From NCBI GenBank assembly GCA_021324825.1, contig JAJPII010000016.1, positions 62,001-126,000 on the forward strand: DNA of 64,000 nucleotides. The letters are read 5' to 3'. Made by a program: the position numbers and the translations under genes. This DNA comes from Spartobacteria bacterium. GTDB lineage: Bacteria; Verrucomicrobiota; Verrucomicrobiia; Chthoniobacterales; Chthoniobacteraceae. Below, piece after piece: positions 1 through 9,193 of the stretch (the first letter of the stretch is position 1; each line of letters begins with the position of its first letter). A model generated the notes under the pieces. The model ran no database searches and had not been told where the DNA came from. It worked only from the letters and a program-made list of their open reading frames with translations.

Positions 1-296
1 ACATCGAAGGCTTCCCGTTCGCGGTTATGGAAAAGCTCGCCGCGGGCCTGCCAACCGTCGCCTATGACGTGCCCGGCCCGCGGGCGATGCTGGGCGATCT
101 GGAAGGCGGCTATCTTGTAAACCGCGGCGACACCTCCGCTTTCGCGGCGCGCCTCGTGAAAATACTGACTTCCGACGCGGCTTCCTACCAACGGCAGTCT
201 GACTCCGCTTCCGCCCGCGCGGCGGAATTTTCCTGGGAAGAGATCGCGCGCGAGACGCTGTCCGCCTATGAAAGCGCTTCCCGCAGAGCGCCATGA
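1..296 (+). CDS. GT4-family glycosyltransferase, C-terminal end only
   Basis: The reading frame is open from base 3 and the 5' part lies outside the window. The first visible residues carry the GT4 E-x7-E signature (EGFPFAVMEKLAAGLP), the nucleotide-sugar binding turn of retaining GT-B enzymes. They are followed by the usual C-terminal helix ending in FSWEEIARETLSAYES. The stop overlaps the next start as ATGA. Donor and acceptor cannot be told. Family assignment is secure for so short a piece because the signature is intact. Confidence 0.85.
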   Translation, partial: IEGFPFAVMEKLAAGLPTVAYDVPGPRAMLGDLEGGYLVNRGDTSAFAARLVKILTSDAASYQRQSDSASARAAEFSWEEIARETLSAYESASRRAP

Positions 297-1624
297 CCCC
301 GACCGCCGCGCCCCCTCCTGCTCCGGCATCCTCCGCCGCACGGGCCTTTTCGTCCGCGTTCGGCGGCAGGCTGCACTATTGGGCGGTCGCGATCGGGCAG
401 TTCGCTTCCATCCAGATCGTCATTCAGGTGATCGGCTTCGGGGCGGGCATCCTGATCGTGCGGAACATGCCGCAGCGGGAATACGCCTTCTATACGATAG
501 CCAACAGCATGCAGGGGACGATGAGCCTGGTGGCGGACATCGGCATCAGCTCCGCCGTCATGGCGATGGGCGGGCGCGTCTGGCAGGACAGGCGCCTCCT
601 GGGGCGGGTCATTCGTTCCGGGTTGCAGCTCCGTTACCGGCTCGCCGTCGCGGGCGCGCTCGTCGTCTCTCCGTTCATGATTTTTCTTCTCATGCGCGAG
701 GGGGCGGGCGTCGGTTACGCCCTCGTGCTCCTGGCGCTGGTGCTGGCGGCGCTGGCGTTTCAACTGACCTCCAGCATATTGGGCGTGCTGCCGCGCCTTC
801 ACGCGCAGATAAAGAGAGTCCAGTACCTCGACCTCGCATCGTCCGTCGTGCGCGCGGGCTTCCTTGGCATGGCATGCCTGATTTTCTTCAACTCCGCCGT
901 CGCCCTCCTGCTCACGCTTCCCTCCGTCGTTTTTCAGTTCGTCTTCCTCCGGCGCTGGGCCGCGGAACTCATGGACGTCACGGAGGAGGCGACAGCCGAG
1001 TATCGCGCCGAGATCATGAAGGTCATCAGGAGCCTGGCGCCCAACGCGGTCTTCTATTTTTTCCAGGGGCAGATCGGCGTTTGGTTGATCGGCATATTCG
1101 GCAAGGCGGAGGGAGTGGCGCAGGTCGGCGCGCTCGGACGCCTTGGCATGCTGTTCGGCATCGTCAGTTCCGTCATGGCGACGGTGATCATCCCCCGCTT
1201 CGCCAGGTGCCAGGATGTCGGCCTGCTTCGGCGGCGGTACATCCAGATCGTGGGTTTTTGCGGCTTCGTAGCCGCCGTTCTCGTCGGCGGCGCCATGCTT
1301 TTCACGCGGCAGTTTCTCTGGCTGCTGGGGAAACAATATGGGAATCTCCATGCCGAGTTTCTCCTTATGGTGCTCTCCAGCGTTACGAATTTCATCGTGG
1401 CCACCATGTGGTCCCTGAACGCCTCGAAAGCCTGGGTCGGACTTTCCTGGTTGTACATCCCCATCACGCTCGTCTCCGACGCGATCCTGCTGCCGTTGCT
1501 CAATCTGTCCACCGTCAGCGGAGTGCTGCTTTTTTCCTGGCTGCCGCAAATCCCCCTCTTCGGCCTGCAAGTGCTCCTCGCCTCCGCGGGGCTTCGCAAG
1601 GAAAGGGCGTTCGCTGAAAGATGA
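293..1624 (+). CDS. Wzx-type polysaccharide flippase (MOP superfamily)
   Basis: A 443-residue, very hydrophobic protein with about a dozen predicted membrane segments (for example around residues 122-140), short basic loops and a cytoplasmic-looking N-terminus. Length and pattern fit the polysaccharide biosynthesis/Wzx branch of the MOP exporters, which flip undecaprenyl-linked oligosaccharides across the inner membrane. It starts at ATG inside the stop of the upstream glycosyltransferase and ends in an ATGA overlap with the FkbM gene, so it is translationally coupled on both sides. A polymerase-like gene lies downstream at 7763, which supports a Wzx/Wzy route. Substrate unknown. Confidence 0.8.
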   Translation: MTPTAAPPPAPASSAARAFSSAFGGRLHYWAVAIGQFASIQIVIQVIGFGAGILIVRNMPQREYAFYTIANSMQGTMSLVADIGISSAVMAMGGRVWQDRRLLGRVIRSGLQLRYRLAVAGALVVSPFMIFLLMREGAGVGYALVLLALVLAALAFQLTSSILGVLPRLHAQIKRVQYLDLASSVVRAGFLGMACLIFFNSAVALLLTLPSVVFQFVFLRRWAAELMDVTEEATAEYRAEIMKVIRSLAPNAVFYFFQGQIGVWLIGIFGKAEGVAQVGALGRLGMLFGIVSSVMATVIIPRFARCQDVGLLRRRYIQIVGFCGFVAAVLVGGAMLFTRQFLWLLGKQYGNLHAEFLLMVLSSVTNFIVATMWSLNASKAWVGLSWLYIPITLVSDAILLPLLNLSTVSGVLLFSWLPQIPLFGLQVLLASAGLRKERAFAER

Positions 1625-2400
1625 ATCTCGAATCCCTCAGGCGAAAAGTATTTCCCTCGCACGTTTCGACCAAGGAGTTCCTCCGCTTCGCGCTGGGTTG
1701 CGCGGGCCTGGACCTGCGTTTGCGCGGGGCGGATCGCGTGCGCGGCGTGAATCTCCTGGATGACGTCGCGGTGCTCATTCCGAAGACAACCCCGCAAACG
1801 GTGTTCGACGTCGGCGCGCACCACGGCGAGAGCGTCTTCAAGATTTGCGGCCTGTTGCGCGAGCCGGTCGTGCACTCCTTCGAGCCTTCGCCCGAATCGT
1901 TCAAGGTGCTGCGGGAAAAGTTTTCGGGCCGTCCGAACCTGCGCTTGAATAACATGGCGGTCGGCGCTTCGCCCGGCTCGGTCGCCTTCCACGAGTACGA
2001 GGGATCGGCGTTGAACTCCGCGCTTCCGGTAAATCGCGATACGCCCAACGCCGCCTGCGACGCGCGGCTGCTCCGCACGGTCGAGGTGCAAATGGAGACC
2101 GTGGACGCCTATTGCGCCCGCGAAGGCGTCGGGCGGATCGACTGGTTGAAGATCGACGCCCAGGGCTACGACCTCCAGGTGTTGAAGGGCGCGCGCCGGA
2201 TGTTGTCGGAGGGACGGATAGCCGTCGTGACCCTGGAGGTGAACTTCATACAGATGTACGAAGGCGAAGGCTCCTTTTGCGACATCCTGCATTACATGGA
2301 GCCGCTTGGCTGTCGTCTGGTGGATCGCTACGACGCGAACTACCTGGACAACCGGCTCAGTTGTTGCGATCTCCTTTTCGCGCGCGGGAAACCGGCATGA
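1621..2400 (+). CDS. FkbM-family SAM-dependent methyltransferase
   Basis: A 259-residue protein. The SAM-binding motif I is VFDVGAHHGESV at residues 61-72, followed by an acidic strand end (HSFEPSP). The FkbM hallmark LKIDAQGYDLQVLKG lies at about 176-190. FkbM enzymes O-methylate sugars or related hydroxyls, and in polysaccharide loci they are presumed to cap or decorate glycans. It is coupled by ATGA to both neighbours, the flippase before and a GT2 after. It is one of three FkbM genes here (others at 14182 and 44692). They differ in sequence, so they probably act on different positions. Confidence 0.85.
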   Translation: MNLESLRRKVFPSHVSTKEFLRFALGCAGLDLRLRGADRVRGVNLLDDVAVLIPKTTPQTVFDVGAHHGESVFKICGLLREPVVHSFEPSPESFKVLREKFSGRPNLRLNNMAVGASPGSVAFHEYEGSALNSALPVNRDTPNAACDARLLRTVEVQMETVDAYCAREGVGRIDWLKIDAQGYDLQVLKGARRMLSEGRIAVVTLEVNFIQMYEGEGSFCDILHYMEPLGCRLVDRYDANYLDNRLSCCDLLFARGKPA

Positions 2401-3266
2401 GCGAGCCCGTCCGGTTGAGCGTCGCGCTCGTGACCCGAAACCGCCCCGACTCGCTGGAACGCTGCCTCAAGAGCCTCCGCGCCCAAAACGTCCAGCCGGA
2501 GGAAGTGGTCATTTCCGATGATTCCGACGATGCGTTCGCTCCCCAAGTCGAAGCGCTCGCCGGGCGTTACGGATGCCGCTGCATCAAAGGCCCCCGGCGC
2601 GGCCTTTACGCGAACCGCAACCACGCGGCTGCGGCGTGCGGCGGCACGCACGTCCGGACCATGGATGACGACCACGAGTTTCCCGCCGGCCATTTTGAGA
2701 TCGTGATGAAAAGGATCCGATCCAGCCCCGAGAGCATCTGGATCATCGGCGAATTTGGCGGCGGGCTGCCGCCGAGGTTTCCGGTTCCCTGCCCGGGCGA
2801 AATCCACCCCCGGGGTTTCAGCAAGACTCCGGAGAACCCGGACGACTGTTACGGGATGAGCGACGGCGCGGCTGTTTTCCCAAAGGAGGTCCTGGCCCGG
2901 CATCCCATGCTCGAACAGTTTCCAATGGGCGTCAGCTACCTGGAGTTCGGAGCGCGGTTGAAGGCCCTCGGGCGGCGGCTGCGGCAAATCCCGGAGACCT
3001 ACGTCATACACCATTGCGTCTTCGGCCCGGCGGAACCTGTCCGCGCGCGGAATACGGACAAGTCCGCGTTCATCGCCGCGCTGCTCACGTACACGACGTA
3101 TCTGCCGGATTGGAAACGCGCCGTGGAGTGCGTCTTTTCCTTCGCCGCGCGGGGGATCGCCACCGCCGTCTTTCGCCGGAACAACACGCTCACCATCCCC
3201 GACTTTTTCACGTGCCTCGGCCTTGCCCGCTCACTTCGCCGCGATTTCCTGGCGAATCGGGTGTAG
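2397..3266 (+). CDS. GT2-family glycosyltransferase
   Basis: A 289-residue GT-A fold protein. It opens with SVALVTRNRPDSLERCLKSL, the classic GT2 N-terminus, followed by VVISDDSDD. The metal-binding acidic cluster is D90-D92 (TMDDDHEF). I placed the start at the ATG overlapping the previous stop (ATGA), because an upstream in-frame extension only reads through the FkbM gene in a wrong frame. It is followed by about 70 bases without a gene before the methyltransferase at 3336. Donor and acceptor sugars unknown. Confidence 0.85.
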   Translation: MSEPVRLSVALVTRNRPDSLERCLKSLRAQNVQPEEVVISDDSDDAFAPQVEALAGRYGCRCIKGPRRGLYANRNHAAAACGGTHVRTMDDDHEFPAGHFEIVMKRIRSSPESIWIIGEFGGGLPPRFPVPCPGEIHPRGFSKTPENPDDCYGMSDGAAVFPKEVLARHPMLEQFPMGVSYLEFGARLKALGRRLRQIPETYVIHHCVFGPAEPVRARNTDKSAFIAALLTYTTYLPDWKRAVECVFSFAARGIATAVFRRNNTLTIPDFFTCLGLARSLRRDFLANRV

Positions 3267-3335
3267 CTTCTCCACTTACGGGTTGCCAGAGCCGCCGCGA
3301 TTTCCTGTAATGAAACGCTCCCCCCTCCCTCATTC

Positions 3336-4625
3336 ATGCACCTAGTCCATCGCCAAACCTGCCGCGTCTGCGGCTCCCATGCGCTCACCACCGTCATCGA
3401 CCTCGGGGAGCAATATTTGCAGGGATCCTTTTACAAGCCGGACAAGGAAATCCCGCCGCTGCGCAAGATCCCCTGCGTGCTGGTGCGGTGCGATCCCGCG
3501 CGCGATGAAAACGCCTGCGGCCTGCTCCAGATGAAGCACACCGTTCCGGCGGAGATTTTGTATTCGGCGTACTGGTATCGCTCCGGCACGAACCGGACGA
3601 TGCGCGATCATCTCCAGGGGATCGTGAAAGAAGCCCTCTCGATGACCGGTTTGCAAAACCCCACCGTGCTCGATATCGGCTGCAATGACGGAACCCTTCT
3701 TCGCTCTTATCCCGAGCAGGCCCGGCGCATCGGCATCGACCCCTCGGACGTCGCGTCGCAGGCGGGGCCTGGGCTGGAGGTCATCCGCGACATCTTTCCT
3801 TCCAAGGAACTGGACACGCTCCTCGGCGGCAATCGCCTCGACATCATCACCTCCATCGCCATGTTCTACGACCTGGAGGACCCGGTCGCCTTTTGCCTGA
3901 GCATCGCCTCCGTGCTCGCGTTCGAAGGCCTCTGGATTTTCGAGATGTCGTACATGCCGTCCATGCTGGAGCAGACTTCCTACGACACCATCTGCCACGA
4001 GCACATCGAGTATTACAGCCTCGCGGTCATCCAGAACATCCTGGGGCGCGCGGGTTTGAAGGTCGTGCGGGCGGAGTTCAACGACATCAACGGCGGGAGC
4101 ATCCGCTGTTATGCCACGCATGCCGGCTGCTTCGCCTACAAAAACGACGAATGGGCCCGCCGCCTGGCGCAACTCCACCAGAAGGAGTTCGACCTGGAAC
4201 TCGATACGGACAAACCCTACAAGCATTTCCAGGAGAGGATAAACGTGCATGGGGAAAAGCTCCTGCGCCTCTTGAAAGACCTGAAGCGGCAGGGGAAGCG
4301 CATCCACGTTTACGGCGCCTCGACCAAGGGCAACACGATTCTTCAATGGTGCAACATCGACAACCGGCTCGTCGATTTCGCGGCGGATCGCAACAAGGAC
4401 AAGCACGGCGCGCGCACCATCGGCACGGACATCCCCATCATCAGCGAGGAGGAATCCCGCGCGATGAAGCCGGACTATTATTTCGTCCTGCCCTGGCATT
4501 TCGCGGAGGAATTCCTCGAACGCGAAACTCCGACGATGCAGGCCGGCACGGCGATGATCTTCCCCCTGCCGGAGGTCAAAATCTTCAAGTGGGCGAACGG
4601 AAGGGTCGAGACGGAGACCTTTTAA
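3336..4625 (+). CDS. Sugar C-methyltransferase-like protein (zinc-binding, SAM, C-terminal domains)
   Basis: A 429-residue protein with the three-part layout of NDP-sugar C-methyltransferases. There is an N-terminal Cys-rich zinc-binding part (CRVCG, C9/C12). A SAM Rossmann core follows with VLDIGCNDGTLL at about 111-122. The C-terminal domain carries the characteristic VYGASTKGNTILQW at about 325-338. Characterised relatives of this layout methylate a ketosugar carbon to give branched deoxysugars. The protein begins a new translational unit after a 69-base gap. No dedicated deoxysugar pathway is recognisable next to it, so the true substrate is open; a GT-associated O- or C-methylation of a nucleotide sugar is the best guess. 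Confidence 0.8.
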   Translation: MHLVHRQTCRVCGSHALTTVIDLGEQYLQGSFYKPDKEIPPLRKIPCVLVRCDPARDENACGLLQMKHTVPAEILYSAYWYRSGTNRTMRDHLQGIVKEALSMTGLQNPTVLDIGCNDGTLLRSYPEQARRIGIDPSDVASQAGPGLEVIRDIFPSKELDTLLGGNRLDIITSIAMFYDLEDPVAFCLSIASVLAFEGLWIFEMSYMPSMLEQTSYDTICHEHIEYYSLAVIQNILGRAGLKVVRAEFNDINGGSIRCYATHAGCFAYKNDEWARRLAQLHQKEFDLELDTDKPYKHFQERINVHGEKLLRLLKDLKRQGKRIHVYGASTKGNTILQWCNIDNRLVDFAADRNKDKHGARTIGTDIPIISEEESRAMKPDYYFVLPWHFAEEFLERETPTMQAGTAMIFPLPEVKIFKWANGRVETETF

Positions 4626-4638
4626 CCCAAAGGAGCCG

Positions 4639-5415
4639 ATGATAACGGTTCTCCTCCCGGTCAGGAATGTGGACGGCATCATCGAGGAATGCCTTTCCGC
4701 CGTCACGTGGGCCGACGAAGTCCTCCTTGCCGACGGAGCCAGCACCGATCGCACCCTGGAGATCGCCGCCAGGTTCCCGAATGTCCGCGTCATCCAGCAC
4801 CCCTCCCGCGATATCCGCGTGGTCGTCACGGAGACCGAGCCGATGGCCCGAAACCCGTGGATATTCTGGTTGTGCGCGGATGAGATCGTGACCCCCGAGT
4901 TGGGCAGGGAGATCCAGGAGCGTTGCGCGTCGGCCGGGCCGGAGATCAGCGGATTCTGGGCGCCGTCGCGCGATGTCCAGTTCGGCGTAAAATGGGATTC
5001 GGGCGATCCCTGGCCGCGCATCTGGCGCAAGGGGCGCGCGAAATTCGCGTTCAAGGCGATGCACGAAATGCCCGTCATCGTGGGCGAGATGCCCATGCTC
5101 AAGAACATCTTCTGGCACGTCAACAATCCGAATATCCGCACCTTGATCCCCAAATTCCTGCGCTACCAGTATGTGGACGCGCAGGCCGCCACCGACGAGG
5201 AATGCGCGCGCGTCAGCGTCTCGTTCTGGAACCTGATGGCGCGCTTCTGCTTCCACGCGTTCCGGTGGTATTGGCCGCGTCGCCGGACGGGGTATCCTGG
5301 CGTGGCGTGGGCGATGTGCGTCGCGTTTTCGCAGGTAACCCGGCAACTCCTGGCCGCCGAGGAACTGCGCATCCGGCGCGGGCTGACGAAACGCGACACG
5401 CACGGATGGGGCTGA
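4639..5415 (+). CDS. GT2-family glycosyltransferase (WaaE/KdtX-like)
   Basis: A 258-residue compact GT-A enzyme. It begins TVLLPVRNVDGIIEECL and has DEVLLADGASTDRT. The acidic motif is WLCADEIVTPE (D81), in the position where WaaE-like glucosyltransferases carry DADE. A short tail with aromatic and basic residues could contact the membrane. The spacing of 13 bases before and 7 after places it in the same operon. WaaE relatives add sugars to heptose or lipid-linked acceptors. Here this is only a family resemblance. Confidence 0.8.
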   Translation: MITVLLPVRNVDGIIEECLSAVTWADEVLLADGASTDRTLEIAARFPNVRVIQHPSRDIRVVVTETEPMARNPWIFWLCADEIVTPELGREIQERCASAGPEISGFWAPSRDVQFGVKWDSGDPWPRIWRKGRAKFAFKAMHEMPVIVGEMPMLKNIFWHVNNPNIRTLIPKFLRYQYVDAQAATDEECARVSVSFWNLMARFCFHAFRWYWPRRRTGYPGVAWAMCVAFSQVTRQLLAAEELRIRRGLTKRDTHGWG

Positions 5416-5422
5416 CTCCCCG

Positions 5423-6556
5423 ATGCGGATCGCCTTTGTTTGCAGTTCGCTGGAACCCGGGCGCGACGGGGTGGGGGATTATTGCCGCGGATTGGCCGAG
5501 GAACTGACGGCGCTCGGCCATGAGGCGGCGCTCGTGGCCTTCAACGACCGGTTCATCGCGGACTTCGCGGCGGTTCAGGAAACGCCAGCTCTTCTGCGCC
5601 TGCCGCGCAACCTGGAGTGGAAAAAGAAAACGCGCCTGGCCCGCGCCTTCCTCGACAAGTTCCAGCCCGGATGGGTCAGCATTCAGTTCGTCTGCTACGG
5701 ATTCAACGACCGGGGGATCGTCGCGGGCCAGGCGAAGCATCTCAAAGCCCTGGCCGCCGGGCGGCGCGCGCACGTGATGCTGCATGAACTCTGGATCGGC
5801 GAGGAGAGCGGCGCCAGCCTCAAGCATTGGGTCATTGGCCGGATTCAAAAGGCGTGCATTCTGTCCTTTTTAAAACAACTGAAGCCGGATGCCGCCCATG
5901 TCGCCGACGCTTCTTTCCGGGGCATCCTGGCCAGGAACGGTTTCCGGGCCGGTCTCCTCCCGCTTTTCGGCAACATCCCGATAGTGACGCCGGCGGGCTG
6001 GATGGCGGCCGAACTGCTGAAGCTCGGCGTCACCCCGGAAAACCGGGGCGAATACTGCATCATCGGCGTTTTTGGCGCCATTCCGCCCGAGTGGTCTGTC
6101 GAGGATTTCCTGCAAGCCGTATCGCAACCCGCCGGCGAACTGGGCAAGCGCCTGATTCTCCTGACAATCGGCATTCATTCCCCCGAATCGCTCGAAAAAC
6201 TGCGCGCCATCTCCGGGCGCATCCCGGTCGTAAGCTTCGGCCCGGAAACACCGGAGCACATCTCCGAGTTCCTGCGGGAGATCGATTTCGGAGCGGCGAC
6301 AAGCCCATGGAGCCTTTTGGGAAAAAGCGGCGCGGCCGCCGCGATGCTCGAACACGGTTTGCCGGTGCTCGTCTTTCGGGATGATGAGGATTTTCGCGTC
6401 GAAATCGTCCAGAACCCCCGGTTTATAAAGATGGATTTGAAGTGGAATTCCCTGCGCGCCGCCAAACAGCCGCCAAGACGCGCCAGGCCGGAAATAGCGG
6501 AGAGCCTGCTCCGTGACATGAAGGCCGCGGAAGCCGGAACATCGCCTTGCTCGTAA
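5423..6556 (+). CDS. GT4-like glycosyltransferase, paralogue of the gene at 51529
   Basis: A 377-residue GT-B-like protein. The N-terminus IAFVCSSLEPGRDGVGDYCR has the glycine-rich acceptor-domain loop. The C-terminal half has FGAIPPEWS and SLLGKSGAAAAMLEHGLPV, where the E-x7-E turn is degenerate. The protein is clearly related along its length to the product at 51529-52638 (shared blocks include GVGDY, QFV-YGFN-RGI, LHE-WIGE and LARNGF), which is a within-locus duplication. It overlaps the next gene by 10 bases. The function is presumably sugar transfer, though the degenerate signature leaves the donor unclear. Confidence 0.7.
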   Translation: MRIAFVCSSLEPGRDGVGDYCRGLAEELTALGHEAALVAFNDRFIADFAAVQETPALLRLPRNLEWKKKTRLARAFLDKFQPGWVSIQFVCYGFNDRGIVAGQAKHLKALAAGRRAHVMLHELWIGEESGASLKHWVIGRIQKACILSFLKQLKPDAAHVADASFRGILARNGFRAGLLPLFGNIPIVTPAGWMAAELLKLGVTPENRGEYCIIGVFGAIPPEWSVEDFLQAVSQPAGELGKRLILLTIGIHSPESLEKLRAISGRIPVVSFGPETPEHISEFLREIDFGAATSPWSLLGKSGAAAAMLEHGLPVLVFRDDEDFRVEIVQNPRFIKMDLKWNSLRAAKQPPRRARPEIAESLLRDMKAAEAGTSPCS

Positions 6557-7701
6557 CCTACAACTCCCCGAACAGGCCGATCCATTACCAATACGCCGCC
6601 GCGCTGGCGGCCGCCGGCTGCCTCAAGGCGTTTGTCAGCGGGTTTTCCCGGTTCAGCCCGCGCTCGCCCCTCCCGGAAGTGGGCGACCGCTTGATTCGCG
6701 CGGATCATGTACAAAACCTTTTTCTGGCCGGGCTTAAATTTCGCCTGCCTGTCGCGGTCAATGACGAACTGGCGTATTGGAGCAAGCTTTGGCTCGATCA
6801 CCTTTCGGAAGAACCGGCCCGCAACTCCGATCTGTTCCTGTTCTACAACGGCGCCGGCCTTGGCACTGCGAGGCGTCTGCGAGGAACGGGGGTGGTGCGG
6901 GTCGTGGAGGTCGTCAACTCCCACGTGTTGTTGCAGGAGGAAATCCTGCGGGAGGAACACGCGAGGCTCAAGCTGCCCTTCCGCCCCTTCCACAAGCGGG
7001 AAACAGCGCGCCGGGTGCGGGAGTATGAAGAAGCCGACGCCATTCTCTGCCCCTCGGAGTTCGCCCGGTTGTCGTTCATCGAAAGGGGGATTCCGGAAGG
7101 GAAAATCATGAAGGTCGTGTATGGGTTGACGCTGGAACCGGTGGAACGCCGGGCGGATCGCGACCCGGACCTCTTCCGGGTCTTGTATGTCGGGCAGATC
7201 AGTATTCGCAAAGGGCTGCGCTATCTCGTGGAAGCCTTCGACAAACTGAAGCGCCCCGGCAAAGAGCTTCTCATCGTCGGGCCGCGCGCTCCCGTCACCG
7301 GACTCGAAGGCATGTCGATCCCGGCAGGCGTAAAGTTCGCCGGGACTCTCAAGGACGCCGGGCTTGCGGCCGCGTATCGATCCGCCTCGGTGTTTGTGTT
7401 GCCCAGCGTCGAAGATGGCATGGGATTGGTGATGGGCGAGGCTCTCTCCTTCGGCGTGCCGGTCATCGCGACCGTCAATACCGGCGCGGCGGATCTTTTT
7501 ACAACGGGCGTGGAAGGGTGGCGCGTTCCGATTCGCGACCCGGAGGCTATTCGGGAAAAACTTCAACTGCTCGCGGACGACCCCGCCGCGCTCGCGGCCA
7601 TGTCCGCCTCCGCCGCCGCGCGCAGCCGCGCGCAGGGCGGCTGGGACGCCGCCGGGCGGCTGTTGGTCGAGAATTTGCGGTCGTTGACGAACCGCCGGTG
7701 A
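6547..7701 (+). CDS. GT4-family glycosyltransferase
   Basis: A 384-residue GT-B protein with an acceptor domain starting at LVTYNSPNRPIHYQYAAAL. The mid-protein segment is CPSEFARLSFIERGIPEGK. The donor-domain signature is VLPSVEDGMGLVMGEALSFG, with Asp where the first Glu of E-x7-E usually sits. The only possible start in frame after the stop at 6514 is TTG at 6547, inside the 3' end of the preceding gene. Just after the stop is a small GC hairpin (five G, three-base loop, five C, about 7707-7719) that could slow transcription or shield the next start. Confidence 0.85.
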   Translation: MLVTYNSPNRPIHYQYAAALAAAGCLKAFVSGFSRFSPRSPLPEVGDRLIRADHVQNLFLAGLKFRLPVAVNDELAYWSKLWLDHLSEEPARNSDLFLFYNGAGLGTARRLRGTGVVRVVEVVNSHVLLQEEILREEHARLKLPFRPFHKRETARRVREYEEADAILCPSEFARLSFIERGIPEGKIMKVVYGLTLEPVERRADRDPDLFRVLYVGQISIRKGLRYLVEAFDKLKRPGKELLIVGPRAPVTGLEGMSIPAGVKFAGTLKDAGLAAAYRSASVFVLPSVEDGMGLVMGEALSFGVPVIATVNTGAADLFTTGVEGWRVPIRDPEAIREKLQLLADDPAALAAMSASAAARSRAQGGWDAAGRLLVENLRSLTNRR

Positions 7702-7762
7702 AGCGCGGGGGAATCCCCCCTTGCTAATGCCCGCAAATCGGCCACGGTATCAGTGCGGTGAA

Positions 7763-9193
7763 ATGATGGATCGAGAAGAGAACAAGGCAAGGCTGCTGCG
7801 GCGGCTTCTTTTTGCGCTCGTCGTGACGCTGGTCTTCGAAGGGCTGCTCAGGAAATTTTTTGTCAGCTTCTCGAACATCATTTTTTTCATGAAGGATTTC
7901 CTGGCCTTCGTAATCGGAGCCGTCCTGTTGACCTGCCATATTCCCAGGGGGGGGCGGTGGTTTCTCGCCGGTTACTGGATGTTGTGCCTCATGTTTCTCC
8001 CTCTCATCGTGCTCACGTGGGTGCACGACCCTTTGCTGGCCGTCTTCGGGACAAAGCAATATTTGTTGTTCCCCCTGGTTGCGCTTGCCGCCGCCGTCGC
8101 CTTCTCCGAAGGCTCGGATGAGGAAGTGGCCCGTTTTTTTCGCTCCGCCGCATTCTTCATCATCCCGACGACGCTCCTCGCGCTGGCCCAGCTTGGTTTG
8201 GGAGGCAACAACTGGCTGAACATGACGGTCGGCGGCACGAGCATGGAGGACTTCAGCGCGGGCGGCGAGTTGCGCGTTTCCTCCACGTTCCCGTTCGTCG
8301 CGCAGTACACCATGTTCCTGAACGCGCAGATGTACATCATCTCCTTCCCGCTCTTTACGAAGATCAAAGCCCAGACCGGCTGGTCCAGCGTCCTGTATAT
8401 CCTTCTCCTTCCGCTCTTGATTCTCGGCATTTTCGCCACCGGTTCCCGCGGCGCCGTGCTGGGCGGTCTTTTCATCGCCGGGCTTTCCTGGGGGCTCACG
8501 CTCATGAGGGGGAGGATAAAGGGCGCCGCCTGGATGGTGACGCTGGCCGGGCTGGGTTTGGTGGCGCTGGTTTGGGTAAAAGCGGTCTTTCCGGACGCTT
8601 TCGCCGCGTACGACGCGCGCTCCGCCGGTTCCGCGGAACAGTCGCACACCAAGGAGATGTCGGAAAGAGTCATTGGCGTCTTAACCGGTTGGACATCGGG
8701 CATCCAAGGCGCGCCCCCCACTTTGTTCGGATACGGTCTCGGCGTCATGAGCAACGGTTCGGAAAAGTTGAGCCAGTATGCGGCGTCCTGGCGCAGGGGC
8801 GGGAGATGGACCGAGACGGACCTGGCGACGACTCTTTTCGAAGGCGGCTATTATCTCATCGTGATCTGGATCGGTTTTCGGATCATGGTGTTGGGCGTGC
8901 TTTTTCTCCTCTACCTCCAGGGGAAGCTCTCGACGTTCTACCTGCCGGCGACTTTTTGCCTGGCTTACCTTTTGGTCGTGGGGCCGATTGCTACGCTCAG
9001 CATCCAGCCGCCGCAGGCGATCTGGTTCTGGCTCGCGACAGGCGTGCTGATCGCGGTCCTTTCCAGGGGGGATCGGCCCCGGACCCTTGATGGCATCGAC
9101 CTGAACGGGACAACCGAGGCCGCTGCCGAGGTGATCGGCCGCCGCGGGCGGAGCGTCTACGCGGAGCGTCTCCACGCCATGAGCGATGACTAA
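7763..9193 (+). CDS. O-antigen polymerase/ligase-like membrane protein (Wzy/WaaL type)
   Basis: A polytopic protein of about 476 residues with roughly ten hydrophobic helices. It has a large central loop after the GGTSMEDFSAGGELRVSS segment and the ligase-like GSRGAVLGGLF helix. The N-terminal block RRLLFALVVTLVFEGLLRKFF closely resembles the start of the product at 53860 (RRLIWLYFFLLLFEGAIRKWL), so the two are paralogues. Family members polymerise or ligate undecaprenyl-linked glycans on the periplasmic side. Starts at TTG 7721 and ATG 7727 are also open. I prefer the ATG at 7763 because it leaves a short charged tail before the first helix, as in the paralogue. Confidence 0.75.
   Translation: MMDREENKARLLRRLLFALVVTLVFEGLLRKFFVSFSNIIFFMKDFLAFVIGAVLLTCHIPRGGRWFLAGYWMLCLMFLPLIVLTWVHDPLLAVFGTKQYLLFPLVALAAAVAFSEGSDEEVARFFRSAAFFIIPTTLLALAQLGLGGNNWLNMTVGGTSMEDFSAGGELRVSSTFPFVAQYTMFLNAQMYIISFPLFTKIKAQTGWSSVLYILLLPLLILGIFATGSRGAVLGGLFIAGLSWGLTLMRGRIKGAAWMVTLAGLGLVALVWVKAVFPDAFAAYDARSAGSAEQSHTKEMSERVIGVLTGWTSGIQGAPPTLFGYGLGVMSNGSEKLSQYAASWRRGGRWTETDLATTLFEGGYYLIVIWIGFRIMVLGVLFLLYLQGKLSTFYLPATFCLAYLLVVGPIATLSIQPPQAIWFWLATGVLIAVLSRGDRPRTLDGIDLNGTTEAAAEVIGRRGRSVYAERLHAMSDD

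Noticed and set aside
3342-5153. A 603-codon minus-strand open frame
   Set aside because: It covers two well-supported plus-strand genes (methyltransferase and GT2) and has only Arg/Asp/Gly-rich shadow sequence.
7707-7719. Rho-independent terminator after the GT4 gene at 6547
   Set aside because: The GC hairpin is only five base pairs with no T-run after it; it is mentioned only as a possible pause site.
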